The notes below the pieces were generated by a model, which saw nothing but the letters and a program-made list of their open reading frames with translations, did no database searches and was not told the DNA's origin. A program made the position numbers and the translations under genes. DNA of 64,000 nucleotides, taken from contig JAEYUQ010000001.1 in NCBI GenBank assembly GCA_023432405.1, positions 1 to 64,000 on the forward strand, given 5' to 3'. This document shows, in pieces, positions 8,362 through 16,276 of this stretch (position 1 is its first letter; each line of letters starts with the position of its first letter). This DNA comes from Actinomycetes bacterium. Lineage in GTDB: Bacteria > Actinomycetota > Actinomycetes > Mycobacteriales > Mycobacteriaceae.

Positions 8362-9018
8362 ATGAGCAGAACATACAACTGTATGAACAGCAGCGAGCGG
8401 GAGCAGGGAATGAACGCTGCCGAAGATGCTGTTCGGGAAGGTCAGTTGGTGGTGCTGCCTACAGATACTCTCTATGGCATTGGGTGTGATGCTTTCCACA
8501 ACGAGGCTGTAGCTCGGTTGTTGGCCGCTAAACATCGAGGCCCTAATATGCCAGTGCCGGTGTTGGTGGGAAGCTGGGACACCATTAAAGGCCTGGTTGC
8601 CAGCTACTCTGCGACGGCTCAGGCTCTGGTCGAAGCGTTTTGGCCGGGTGGGTTGTCCATCGTGGTGCCTGAGGCTCCCAGCTTGCCTTGGAATCTCGGG
8701 GACACCCGCGGGACAGTGATGCTGCGGATGCCAGCACATCCTGTGGCCATAGAACTTCTCAGGCGAACTGGTCCTATGGCTGTGTCCAGCGCAAATATCT
8801 CAGGCATGACACCTCCAGCAGTTCTTGCAGATGCAGAGCGCCAGCTAGGAAACTCTGTTTCTGTATATCTGGATGGTGGGGAAGCCCCGGTGGGGTTGCC
8901 ATCAACGATTATTGATATTTCTGGTGTTTCGCCACGTATTTTGCGCGAAGGGGCCGTGACAGTAGAAGAGATTTCTGAGGTGCTTGGAATTCCGAATGAA
9001 AAGCTGCGGGGGCAGTAG
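8362..9018 (+). CDS. sua5: L-threonylcarbamoyladenylate synthase (Sua5/YrdC/YwlC)
   Basis: The enzyme makes threonylcarbamoyl-AMP from threonine, bicarbonate and ATP, the first step toward the t6A modification at position 37 of ANN-decoding tRNAs. The 218-residue product covers the YrdC domain only: VVLPTDTLYGIGCDA near the N-terminus, KHRGPNMPVPVLVG, a WPGGLSIV block, VMLRMPAHP and MAVSSANISG. It lacks the C-terminal Sua5 extension. I place the start at ATG 8362, preceded by GGTGGAG; the frame is open to 8305 but the extra residues are not conserved-looking. It lies between prmC and wecA, the usual Mycobacteriales order. Confidence 0.93.
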   Translation: MSRTYNCMNSSEREQGMNAAEDAVREGQLVVLPTDTLYGIGCDAFHNEAVARLLAAKHRGPNMPVPVLVGSWDTIKGLVASYSATAQALVEAFWPGGLSIVVPEAPSLPWNLGDTRGTVMLRMPAHPVAIELLRRTGPMAVSSANISGMTPPAVLADAERQLGNSVSVYLDGGEAPVGLPSTIIDISGVSPRILREGAVTVEEISEVLGIPNEKLRGQ

Positions 9019-9089
9019 CCTATGGGTATTGTGGCAGTGAATAGAACGGGTTTGTCTTCCATAGCATTGTCCGTCACAGGATTGCCAGA

Positions 9090-10232
9090 ATGGGCCTAAC
9101 AACCGCCGGTGTTCCGCTCAGAGAACTAGGTCTTCTCCTTCTTATTGCAGCGGCAGTAACTTATGTGACCACAGGACTGGTTCGTGTGGCAATGGTGAAA
9201 AGCGGGCGCATTGCCGACATCCGCGCCCGAGATGTTCATACCCATCCAACTCCTCGCATGGGTGGTGTGGCCATGTTCACGGGCTTCGGAGTGGCTGTGT
9301 TCCTGGCCAGTCAGCTTCCCGCACTCAATCGTGGTTTCATGCCCGTGACTCCCGAGATGACGGCCGTAGTCCTCGGTGGGGCTGCGGTGGTTTTGCTAGG
9401 AGCGGTGGACGATCTCTATGAGCTCAGTGCCACCATCAAGCTCATCGGTCAGTTTATTGCTGCTGGGCTGATGAGCGTGATGGGATTGTCCTGGAACACC
9501 CTTTACTTGCCCTTTGGAGAAGGAACAACAATTATCCTGGACCAGTTTCAAGGGGTCTTGGTAACCTCACTGTTCACCGTCGCTCTTATCAACGCCATTA
9601 ACTTTATCGACGGACTGGACGGGTTGGCCGCAGGACTGGGTGGAATAGCTGGCAGCGCCATTCTCCTGTTTTCCCTGACAGTTCTCTATGACCAAAGCGG
9701 TGCTGTATCTGCTTACCCACCTGCCATTATTGCAGCGGCTTTGGTGGGAATATGTGCTGGTTTCTTGCCACACAATTTTGAACCGGCCCGTATTTTCATG
9801 GGGGATAGCGGCTCCATGTTAATTGGTCTGTTGCTTGCGGCGGCTGCCACCTCAGCCTCAGGGAAAATCACTATGAGTCTGTATGGCGTGGCGGACTTGG
9901 TGGCCCTCATGTCTCCGTTTTTGGTTGTCGTTGCGGCTGTCTTTCTACCCATGCTGGATCTCATCATGGCTGTTATCAGGCGGGTATCCAAGGGGCAATC
10001 TCCCTTCGCCGCTGACCGTCTTCATCTGCACCACCGGCTTCTCCGAATGGGACACTCCCACCGCCAGGTGGTCTTAGTTCTCTACTGCTGGGTAAGCGCA
10101 GTGGGCTTGGGAGCAGTGAGTTTCTCTATCCTTCCTCCTGTGGCTGCAGGACTCCTGTCCTTGGTTACAATTCTCGGAGCTGGTTTCTTAACAATTCGTC
10201 CCCTCAGACGTGCGGGACGTCACAGTGCATAG
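9090..10232 (+). CDS. wecA: WecA/MraY-family undecaprenyl or decaprenyl-phosphate GlcNAc-1-phosphate transferase
   Basis: This polytopic membrane enzyme transfers GlcNAc-1-phosphate from UDP-GlcNAc to a polyprenyl phosphate. In this order that starts the linker joining arabinogalactan to peptidoglycan. The 380-residue protein has about ten or eleven hydrophobic segments. Family motifs are present: HPTPRMGG near residue 50, the acidic pair in GAVDDLYELSA, NFIDGLDGLAAG, and the catalytic-loop IFMGDSGSMLIG; a His-rich cytosolic loop (RLHLHHRLLRMGHSHRQ) fits WecA rather than MraY. It follows sua5, as in mycobacteria. Polyprenyl length cannot be told from sequence. Confidence 0.92.
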   Translation: MGLTTAGVPLRELGLLLLIAAAVTYVTTGLVRVAMVKSGRIADIRARDVHTHPTPRMGGVAMFTGFGVAVFLASQLPALNRGFMPVTPEMTAVVLGGAAVVLLGAVDDLYELSATIKLIGQFIAAGLMSVMGLSWNTLYLPFGEGTTIILDQFQGVLVTSLFTVALINAINFIDGLDGLAAGLGGIAGSAILLFSLTVLYDQSGAVSAYPPAIIAAALVGICAGFLPHNFEPARIFMGDSGSMLIGLLLAAAATSASGKITMSLYGVADLVALMSPFLVVVAAVFLPMLDLIMAVIRRVSKGQSPFAADRLHLHHRLLRMGHSHRQVVLVLYCWVSAVGLGAVSFSILPPVAAGLLSLVTILGAGFLTIRPLRRAGRHSA

Positions 10233-10302
10233 AAGGATCTCAGGCCAAGACCGAGAAACCTCGATTCTCTTAGGAAGAACCCTCAAAAGGAAACCCAATC
10301 CC

Positions 10303-10488
10303 ATGCCACTTCAAACCCAGGTGAACACAGTTGCTGAAGCAACCGGCGAAGATCTGATGACTCTCAACACTACGGAAGAGGGGCTTGAAAACGGATTCAC
10401 GCTGTATAGCTCTAACGGAGGGGTTTCTGTGCCTCCTGAACTGAAATCTACTTTAGAGCAGTTGAGGCTAAGAATCCCTAGGTCTTAA
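10303..10488 (+). CDS. 61-residue peptide of unknown function
   Basis: A short gene starts at ATG 10303 with AAAAGG about ten bases upstream. The product is acidic in its first half, rich in Thr, Glu and Leu. A Gly-Gly pair follows residue 38 (SSNGG), and the last 20 residues are more basic (LRLRIPRS). There is no signal peptide. A leader with a double-glycine site ahead of a short C-terminal segment recalls peptide-bacteriocin precursors, but no modification or export gene is nearby, so this is only a suggestion. It precedes a membrane-protein gene by 28 bases, and the pair is inserted between wecA and atpI. Confidence 0.5.
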   Translation: MPLQTQVNTVAEATGEDLMTLNTTEEGLENGFTLYSSNGGVSVPPELKSTLEQLRLRIPRS

Positions 10489-10516
10489 TCCATAGAGATA
10501 TAAAAGGAGGCTGAAC

Positions 10517-10870
10517 ATGAAAGTTTCAAGGTATCCATTGCCTGAGTTGCTCTTGTCGATCTTCGTTGTCGTCGTTGTGTCCGTACTTCCTTGGCCAGAT
10601 GATTCTCAGCGCGTGTCGATTATGCTTTTCACGTCCTTGAGCGTTGTCATTGCCTTAGTGTGGTACTTTCCGGTTAAAGCAACCTCGCCAAAATGGCGGT
10701 GGGTTCATGGGTTACTGGGCTTGATATTTTTGCTCAGTGAGTGGTTTTACTTTGGTCAGCAGGAGACAGGAATTCTCGATATATTTCTCATACCTGTTGG
10801 CATTGGTGTCATCGTTCCTGTGTTGTGTCTTTATTTTCGGAGTGCTGAACACTCACGCACTTCTGAGTAA
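10517..10870 (+). CDS. Small four-helix membrane protein of unknown function
   Basis: The 117-residue product has about four transmembrane segments (roughly residues 8-25, 33-50, 62-78 and 86-107) and a short charged tail (RSAEHSRTSE). The start ATG is preceded by a near-perfect Shine-Dalgarno AAAGGAGG, so it should be well translated. No family was recognised. It sits with the 61-residue peptide gene as a compact unit between wecA and the ATP synthase operon, where related genomes usually have none. A membrane protein behind a short peptide gene fits an immunity or export partner, but no conserved residues support that directly. Confidence 0.6.
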   Translation: MKVSRYPLPELLLSIFVVVVVSVLPWPDDSQRVSIMLFTSLSVVIALVWYFPVKATSPKWRWVHGLLGLIFLLSEWFYFGQQETGILDIFLIPVGIGVIVPVLCLYFRSAEHSRTSE

Positions 10871-10898
10871 ATAATCGATCATCACGTGCAGTTGCGCG

Positions 10899-10918
10899 CG
10901 GCCGCTTTTGTGCGGCCG
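10899..10918 (+). terminator. Hairpin after the accessory pair, before atpI
   Basis: A perfect 7-bp GC-only stem (CGGCCGC and GCGGCCG) with a 6-base loop TTTTGT lies 29 bases after the membrane-protein stop. No clear U-run follows, so termination would be weak or Rho-assisted. It may separate the inserted pair from the ATP synthase operon. Confidence 0.45.
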
Positions 10919-11080
10919 GTCTTACTGTGCCGGTTCTCATGGAGCCATTTTCCGGTGCAGTTCTGTAGCGCTGGTTTGGATTTGTTGGATCCCTTCGGCC
11001 GAATCAGTGTGCTTGGCGATGTATAGCCTGCAAGAGCGAAGAATGGGTCTTCCGTTACTGAGGCATCTTCCAGAGGTACC

Positions 11081-11629
11081 TTGATTATTACTGTGAACCG
11101 CTCTAGTACAGTTACGGGCGTGGTTGATGACAAGAGCGAAAATAACGCCGAACTCGTATCCTCGCACGGAAACACTGCTTCTGAAACTGCTGAGCAGAGC
11201 AACTCACGTCATGCGGAAGCCTCCTTTGATGATCCCATTCGGCCGTTGCACCGAGCCCTGCGCCTGGGGTGGTGGGGCCTTCTTGTGGTTGGGGTGCTTT
11301 CGCTCATGGGGTGGGGTGCCCTCCGTGGTCTCCCTGGAATCTACGGTGTTCTCATGGGAGCTGCAATTGGGGGCGGTTTTGTCCTGCTGACGGTCCTAAG
11401 CGTGCTTCTCACTTCTCATACCAATCCCAGCACCACTGCTGTAGTGGTGCTGGGAAGTTGGTTGCTGAAAATCGTGGTGCTCCTTGGTGTCATGCTCCTG
11501 ATTAGAGATCTCACTTTTTATGATCGGACGGCGTTTATCGTGACGGTTGTTGCCGCGCTCATTGTGGTTTTAGGGGCAGAAACATGGGGAATTCTGACAG
11601 CTCGTGTGACGTATGTGCAACCAGAGTAA
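11081..11629 (+). CDS. atpI: AtpI-like ATP synthase accessory membrane protein
   Basis: The product is a 182-residue membrane protein at the AtpI position, directly before the a-subunit gene; AtpI helps assemble the c-ring. Residues 1-60 are hydrophilic and Ser/Glu-rich. About four transmembrane helices follow (GLLVVGVLSLMGWGAL, YGVLMGAAIGGGFVLLTVLSVLL, TTAVVVLGSWLLKIVVLLGVMLL and TAFIVTVVAALIVVLGAETWG). The start is uncertain: TTG 11081 has AGAGG nearby, and GTG 11093 or a later codon is possible. The identification rests on position and topology. An unusually perfect inverted repeat lies inside the coding sequence at 11426-11454. Confidence 0.75.
   Translation: MIITVNRSSTVTGVVDDKSENNAELVSSHGNTASETAEQSNSRHAEASFDDPIRPLHRALRLGWWGLLVVGVLSLMGWGALRGLPGIYGVLMGAAIGGGFVLLTVLSVLLTSHTNPSTTAVVVLGSWLLKIVVLLGVMLLIRDLTFYDRTAFIVTVVAALIVVLGAETWGILTARVTYVQPE
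11426..11454 (+). repeat. Perfect 11-bp inverted repeat inside atpI
   Basis: CCCAGCACCAC and its exact reverse complement are separated by seven bases (TGCTGTA). The RNA could fold into a very stable hairpin while coding for NPSTTAVVVLGS. No U-run follows. It may be chance from Val/Thr codon choice or may dampen elongation. Confidence 0.5.
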
Positions 11630-11646
11630 AGAGTGATTCAATCTCT

Positions 11647-11660
11647 CCCCGAACGCGGGG
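11647..11660 (+). other. Short GC hairpin between atpI and atpB
   Basis: CCCCG and CGGGG pair around an AACG loop 18 bases after the atpI stop. The stem is short and followed by GTAATAAAAC rather than a T-run. It could be a weak terminator or processing site ahead of the 270-base stretch leading to atpB. Confidence 0.3.
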
Positions 11661-11929
11661 GTAATAAAACCACAAAAACTCACTGTGGGGTCTAACTGAG
11701 CGAGGGTGGCTGATAGAGTAGCGGGCGGGTTACAACGCGCTCAGTAGGTCAGCAAGCCAAGAGCTTGATATGAGCACTACCGAGAGCGAAGTAGTGCCTA
11801 GGTACCGCGCTGAGGATGAGCGACGGAATCCGTCGCGGTATCACACTAACCGACGTCCATCGCACCGTAGAGGCTTTGCCTTTACGGCCCGAATCACGGG
11901 AGAGAACGCTGAGCGTTACATTACTGTCC

Positions 11930-12721
11930 ATGAAGGGTGAGTTTCACGCACCCAATTTGGACCAAGAATTTTTCCCGGGGCAAACTTATGGCCAGATGCT
12001 GTTTGGTAACAGCGAATGGTTCGCGCTAGACCGCTTAATGCTGGTGCGCCTGCTTATGGGCCTTGTGATAGTGGTCTTTTTCCTTGTCGCCTTCCGGAAC
12101 CCCAAGCTGGTTCCCTCGGGCTTGCAAAATGCTGCTGAAATGGCAATCGACTTCGTGCGCGTGAACATCGCAGAAGACATCTTAGGGAAGAAAGAGGGGC
12201 GTCGTTTCTTGCCGCTCCTGGCTACTATCTTCTTCGTTGTCTTCTTCATGAACGTTCCCACGATCATCCCGTTCCTCAACATCTCGCCTAATTCACGCAT
12301 CGGTATGCCGATCGTGCTGGCGCTGGTGGGGTACGGTGCCATGATCTACGCCGGAGCCAAGCGATATGGTTTCGGTAAATACATGAAGTCCTCACTGGTG
12401 ATTCCCAACATTCCAGTTTTCCTGCATCTGTTGGTGATTCCGATTGAGTTCTTCTCTACGTTCATCATGCGGCCAGTCACTCTTGCTATTCGTCTTATGG
12501 CGAACTTCCTGGCAGGACACCTGATCCTGGTTCTGCTGTACTCTGCCACCAACTTCTTCTTCTGGCAGTTCAATGGCTGGACCTTGGTGTCGGCTGGCAC
12601 CATCCTTGCGGCAATCGCATTCACACTCTTCGAAATCATCGTCATTATTCTGCAGGCGTACATCTTCGCCTTGCTGGTTGCGGTGTATATCGAGCTGTCA
12701 CTGCATGCGGATTCGCACTGA
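11930..12721 (+). CDS. atpB: ATP synthase Fo subunit a
   Basis: Subunit a forms the proton half-channels against the c-ring. The 263-residue product starts at ATG 11930 (MKGEFHAPNLDQEFFPGQ), the start typical of corynebacterial AtpB; the frame is open upstream to 11816 but without homologous-looking sequence. Five to six transmembrane helices are visible. The essential arginine is in RPVTLAIRLMANFLAGHLIL (fourth helix), with the conserved Asn and His after it, and the final helix carries EIIVIILQAYIFALLVAVYI. It is the first structural gene of a complete eight-gene operon in standard order. Confidence 0.95.
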   Translation: MKGEFHAPNLDQEFFPGQTYGQMLFGNSEWFALDRLMLVRLLMGLVIVVFFLVAFRNPKLVPSGLQNAAEMAIDFVRVNIAEDILGKKEGRRFLPLLATIFFVVFFMNVPTIIPFLNISPNSRIGMPIVLALVGYGAMIYAGAKRYGFGKYMKSSLVIPNIPVFLHLLVIPIEFFSTFIMRPVTLAIRLMANFLAGHLILVLLYSATNFFFWQFNGWTLVSAGTILAAIAFTLFEIIVIILQAYIFALLVAVYIELSLHADSH

Positions 12722-12797
12722 CAAGGGTCGCGATCCTCGCGGTCACTTGTAAAACCCCAAGAAAACCTCATAAAAGTCCCGGTCAAGTTTGGCCGGG
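12721..12797 (+). promoter_or_regulatory. Two hairpins in the atpB-atpE spacer
   Basis: The spacer begins with an imperfect stem (12721-12750, outer arms ACAAG and CTTGT, inner GC-rich arms) and ends with a stem CCCGG/CCGGG (12778-12797) just before the atpE ribosome binding site. Subunit c is needed in about ten copies per complex, and structured intercistronic RNA before atpE is a known way to raise its synthesis or mRNA stability. That role is inferred here. Confidence 0.4.
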
Positions 12798-12821
12798 CAA
12801 CTAGAAAGGGAACGACTTTCC

Positions 12822-13061
12822 ATGAACGACATCATTCTGGCTCAGGCTGCAGAGACCACCTTCACCGGTTTTGGTGCCATCGGCTACGGCTTGGCAGCTA
12901 TCGGCCCTGGTATCGGCATCGGCGTCCTTGTTGGTAAGACCCTTGAGGGTATGGCACGCCAGCCAGAGATGGCCGGCCAGCTTCGTACCACCATGTTCCT
13001 GGGTATTGCCTTCGTTGAGGCCCTTGCCCTGATCGGCCTGGTCGCCGGCTTCCTGTTCTAA
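12822..13061 (+). CDS. atpE: ATP synthase Fo subunit c
   Basis: The 79-residue proteolipid forms the rotating c-ring. Two transmembrane helices are linked by the polar loop ARQPEM. The first has the glycine-rich GIGIG-type packing motif, and the second carries the proton-binding Glu66 in AFVEALALIG. The start ATG 12822 is preceded by AAAGGGA; the frame runs further upstream but the added residues are not family-like. This is the protein targeted by bedaquiline in mycobacteria; sensitivity cannot be concluded here. Confidence 0.96.
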   Translation: MNDIILAQAAETTFTGFGAIGYGLAAIGPGIGIGVLVGKTLEGMARQPEMAGQLRTTMFLGIAFVEALALIGLVAGFLF

Positions 13062-13120
13062 TTTTCGGCTTTTCACGCAGTATTGAAAAGTAACGAATAA
13101 GCACGGAAGACTGGAGACTC

Positions 13121-13690
13121 ATGACGGGCGTCATTTATTACCTCGCGTCAGAAGCAGAGAAGCTTCCCCTTGAGGGCGGCAACTCTATCCTGTCGCCGAA
13201 GGGTTACGACATCGTCTGGTCCCTCGTTGTGTTCGTTGTCGTCCTGCTACTCTTCTGGAAGCTCATTATTCCGAAGTTCCAGGAAGTCATGACGGAACGA
13301 GAAGACCGGATTAAGGGTGGAATCCAGCGCGCCGAGGCTGCACAGGCTGAGGCTCGCGCCGCCCTCGAAAAGCACAACACTCAGCTTGCTGAGGCACGCG
13401 CTGAAGCCGCTTCAATCCAGGAAAAGGCCCGCGAAAAGGGCAAGAAGATTGAAGCAGAGATGAAAGCTAAAGCCACCGAAGAGGCTGACCGCATCATCGC
13501 TAATGGTGAGAAGCAACTGTTGGCTCAGCGTGAGCAAGTGGTAGCCGAGCTTCGTAAAGAGATGGGACAAAACAGCATCAATTTGGCTGAGCAACTGATC
13601 GGTTCGGAACTCTCCGATTCCGCCAGAGCCTCTAGCACAATTGACAACTTCTTGGCCCAACTCGATAGCGTTGCACCGGCAGGAAAGTAG
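13121..13690 (+). CDS. atpF: ATP synthase Fo subunit b
   Basis: Subunit b is the peripheral stalk that holds F1 against subunit a. The 189-residue protein has one membrane helix near residues 30-52 (IVWSLVVFVVVLLLFWKLI). A long charged helix follows, rich in Ala, Glu, Lys and Arg (residues about 60-150), that should form a dimeric coiled coil. About 25 residues precede the membrane helix. It lies between atpE and atpH in standard order. Confidence 0.95.
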   Translation: MTGVIYYLASEAEKLPLEGGNSILSPKGYDIVWSLVVFVVVLLLFWKLIIPKFQEVMTEREDRIKGGIQRAEAAQAEARAALEKHNTQLAEARAEAASIQEKAREKGKKIEAEMKAKATEEADRIIANGEKQLLAQREQVVAELRKEMGQNSINLAEQLIGSELSDSARASSTIDNFLAQLDSVAPAGK

Positions 13691-13695
13691 GCATC

Positions 13696-14514
13696 ATGCA
13701 CGCAGCAAGCCGCGCTGCTTTGGCGCAGGTTTCCGAGCGACTTGATGCCGCACTATCCGCTCCGGAGGATACGGCATCTCTCGCAGCTCAGATCGGATCT
13801 GAGCTCTTCGACGTTGCCGCTCTTCTGGACGGTGATCGTGCACTGCGAACCGCTTTGGCTGACTCAGCTACCAGTTCCGAGCAGCGCGTCGCTGTAGTCT
13901 CTGAGTTGTTTGGTGGCAAGGTTGCCGCCGCCACCTTGGAACTCCTTCAGGACGTCGCTTCTCAGGAGTGGTCAGCTCCACGAGAGCTCACTGCGGGACT
14001 AATTTCCTTGGGACGTCGATCCCTGTTGCGTTCTGCCGAAAGCCAGAACCAACTGGAACAGGTGGAAGCTGAGCTCTTCCAGCTCAGCCGTCTACTCAAT
14101 AAAGAAGGTCACCTCACCCAGTTGTTGGGGGACCGCGTAGTAGAGCCTGAACGACGTCGTGGTCTGCTAGCCCAGGTGCTATACGGCAAGGTTTTGTCCA
14201 TCACCGAATCCCTCGCCTTGCAGGCTGTTGCCTACGGCAAGGGAAATCCTGTGGATATCCTGGCTGACCTTGCTTCCGACGCTGCTTCTTTGCGGGGCCG
14301 TTCGGTGGCATTTGTGCAGACTCCGAGTGAGCTTAACGAGGGTCAACGCAGTGCATTGGCTGAGAAGTTGGCTCGTATTTATGGTCGTGAGGTGTCCATC
14401 CACTCTGAGGTTGAACCCAGCCTCCTCGGTGGAATGGTCATCCGCGTTGGCGATGAAGTCATTGACGGCAGCACGAAGGGCAAAATAGCCCGGCTGCGCG
14501 CCAGTGTTGCATAA
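13696..14514 (+). CDS. atpH: ATP synthase F1 subunit delta
   Basis: Subunit delta connects the peripheral stalk to the top of F1. The product has 272 residues, longer than the roughly 180 of E. coli but normal for Mycobacteriales. The N-terminal helical domain starts MHAASRAALAQVSERLD, and the C-terminal region ends with the family block LLGGMVIRVGDEVIDGSTKGKIARLRA. It begins five bases after atpF. Confidence 0.95.
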   Translation: MHAASRAALAQVSERLDAALSAPEDTASLAAQIGSELFDVAALLDGDRALRTALADSATSSEQRVAVVSELFGGKVAAATLELLQDVASQEWSAPRELTAGLISLGRRSLLRSAESQNQLEQVEAELFQLSRLLNKEGHLTQLLGDRVVEPERRRGLLAQVLYGKVLSITESLALQAVAYGKGNPVDILADLASDAASLRGRSVAFVQTPSELNEGQRSALAEKLARIYGREVSIHSEVEPSLLGGMVIRVGDEVIDGSTKGKIARLRASVA

Positions 14515-14575
14515 CCCAACGGACGATTTCTGATAGATGAATAATGCTGGATTTACAACCGAGAGCAGGAAGAAC

Positions 14576-16216
14576 ATGGCGGAGCTGACGATCTCCTCCG
14601 ATGAGATCCGTAGCGCGATTGCGAACTACACCTCGAGCTACTCCGCGGAGGCCTCCCGTGAGGAGGTCGGCGTGGTCATTTCGGCAGCCGACGGTATTGC
14701 CCAGGTTTCTGGTCTACCGTCCACGATGGCGAATGAGCTGCTCGAGTTCCCTGGCGGCGTGATTGGCGTCGCACAGAACCTGGACACCAATTCCATTGGT
14801 GTTGTGGTTTTGGGTAACTTCGAGTCCTTAAAGGAAGGCGACGAGGTCAAGAGGACCGGCGAAGTCCTCTCCATTCCGGTTGGGGATAAATTCCTCGGCC
14901 GAGTTATCAACCCACTGGGCCAGCCCATCGACGGCTTGGGCGACATTGAGCATGAAGAGATGCGAGCCCTGGAACTCCAGGCACCTTCAGTGCTTATGCG
15001 TAAGCCAGTGGAAGAACCAATGCAGACCGGCATCAAGGCTATTGACGCGATGACCCCCATTGGCCGCGGCCAGCGTCAGTTGATTATTGGTGACCGTAAG
15101 ACAGGTAAGACCGCTGTCTGTATTGACACCATTTTGAACCAGAAGGCCAACTGGGAATCTGGGGATAAGTCCAAGCAGGTGCGTTGTATTTACGTGGCTA
15201 TCGGCCAGAAGGGTACCACCATCGCCGGTGTCCGTCGCACCCTGGAAGAGCATGGGGCATTGGAGTACACCACCATCGTGGCTGCTCCTGCATCCGATTC
15301 CGCCGGTTTTAAGTGGCTGGCTCCCTTTGCCGGGGCTGCCCTTGCTCAGCACTGGATGTACCAGGGCTATCACTGCTTAGTTATCTACGATGATCTCACT
15401 AAGCAGGCTGAGGCCTACCGTGCTATTTCCTTGTTGCTGCGCCGTCCCCCAGGACGCGAAGCCTATCCCGGTGACGTCTTCTACCTTCACTCACGTCTCT
15501 TGGAGCGTGCTGCCAAGCTGAACGACGATCTCGGTGGTGGCTCTATTACAGCTCTCCCGATTATCGAGACTAAGGCTAATGACGTTTCCGCGTTCATTCC
15601 GACCAACGTTATTTCCATTACTGACGGTCAGGTCTTCTTGGAGTCTGATCTGTTCAACCAAGGTGTGCGACCGGCTATTAACGTCGGTGTGTCCGTCTCC
15701 CGTGTGGGTGGTGCGGCCCAGACCAAGGGCATGAAGAAGGTTGCCGGTTCCTTGCGTTTGGATCTGGCTGCCTATCGTGACCTGGAGGCCTTCGCCACTT
15801 TCGCCTCTGATCTGGATGATGCCTCCAAGGCTCAGCTGGCGCGTGGTGCTCGTCTGGTAGAGCTGCTCAAGCAGGCTGAGTCTTCACCGCAGCCGGTGGA
15901 GTTCCAGATTGTGTCTATCTACCTTGCTAACGAGGGCGGTTTCGACAACGTTCCCGTCGAAGACGTCCGCCGTTATGAGGTGGAGTACCAGGAGCACTTG
16001 CGTTCTGAAGCACCTCAGGTGTACGAGCAGATTGAGGGTGGTCAGGCACTGTCGGATGAATCCAAGGAAATCATTCTGAAGGAGAACGATAAGTTCGCCG
16101 CTACCTTCCAGACTTCTGCTGGTGAGCGCATCATCAACGAGGCTCCGGTGGATGCCTTGGATGAAGCAGAGGTGCAGAAAAACCAGATCGCCGTCTCCCG
16201 CAAGGCGTCGAAGTAA
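14576..16216 (+). CDS. atpA: ATP synthase F1 subunit alpha
   Basis: Subunit alpha forms the non-catalytic nucleotide sites of the alpha3beta3 hexamer. From ATG 14576 (MAELTISSDEIRSAI), preceded by AGGAAG, the product is 546 residues. The Walker A motif is GDRKTGKT near residue 175; the signature PAINVGVSVSRVGG contains the arginine finger. The C-terminus has an extension of about 35 residues beyond E. coli alpha, ending QIAVSRKASK; such tails are typical of Mycobacteriales and restrain ATP hydrolysis in mycobacteria. Confidence 0.97.
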   Translation: MAELTISSDEIRSAIANYTSSYSAEASREEVGVVISAADGIAQVSGLPSTMANELLEFPGGVIGVAQNLDTNSIGVVVLGNFESLKEGDEVKRTGEVLSIPVGDKFLGRVINPLGQPIDGLGDIEHEEMRALELQAPSVLMRKPVEEPMQTGIKAIDAMTPIGRGQRQLIIGDRKTGKTAVCIDTILNQKANWESGDKSKQVRCIYVAIGQKGTTIAGVRRTLEEHGALEYTTIVAAPASDSAGFKWLAPFAGAALAQHWMYQGYHCLVIYDDLTKQAEAYRAISLLLRRPPGREAYPGDVFYLHSRLLERAAKLNDDLGGGSITALPIIETKANDVSAFIPTNVISITDGQVFLESDLFNQGVRPAINVGVSVSRVGGAAQTKGMKKVAGSLRLDLAAYRDLEAFATFASDLDDASKAQLARGARLVELLKQAESSPQPVEFQIVSIYLANEGGFDNVPVEDVRRYEVEYQEHLRSEAPQVYEQIEGGQALSDESKEIILKENDKFAATFQTSAGERIINEAPVDALDEAEVQKNQIAVSRKASK

Positions 16217-16276
16217 GGGGTCCCACTATGACCCGTACAAGTAACACTTTGACTACAGAAGGGAGGCGCGTGAAGA

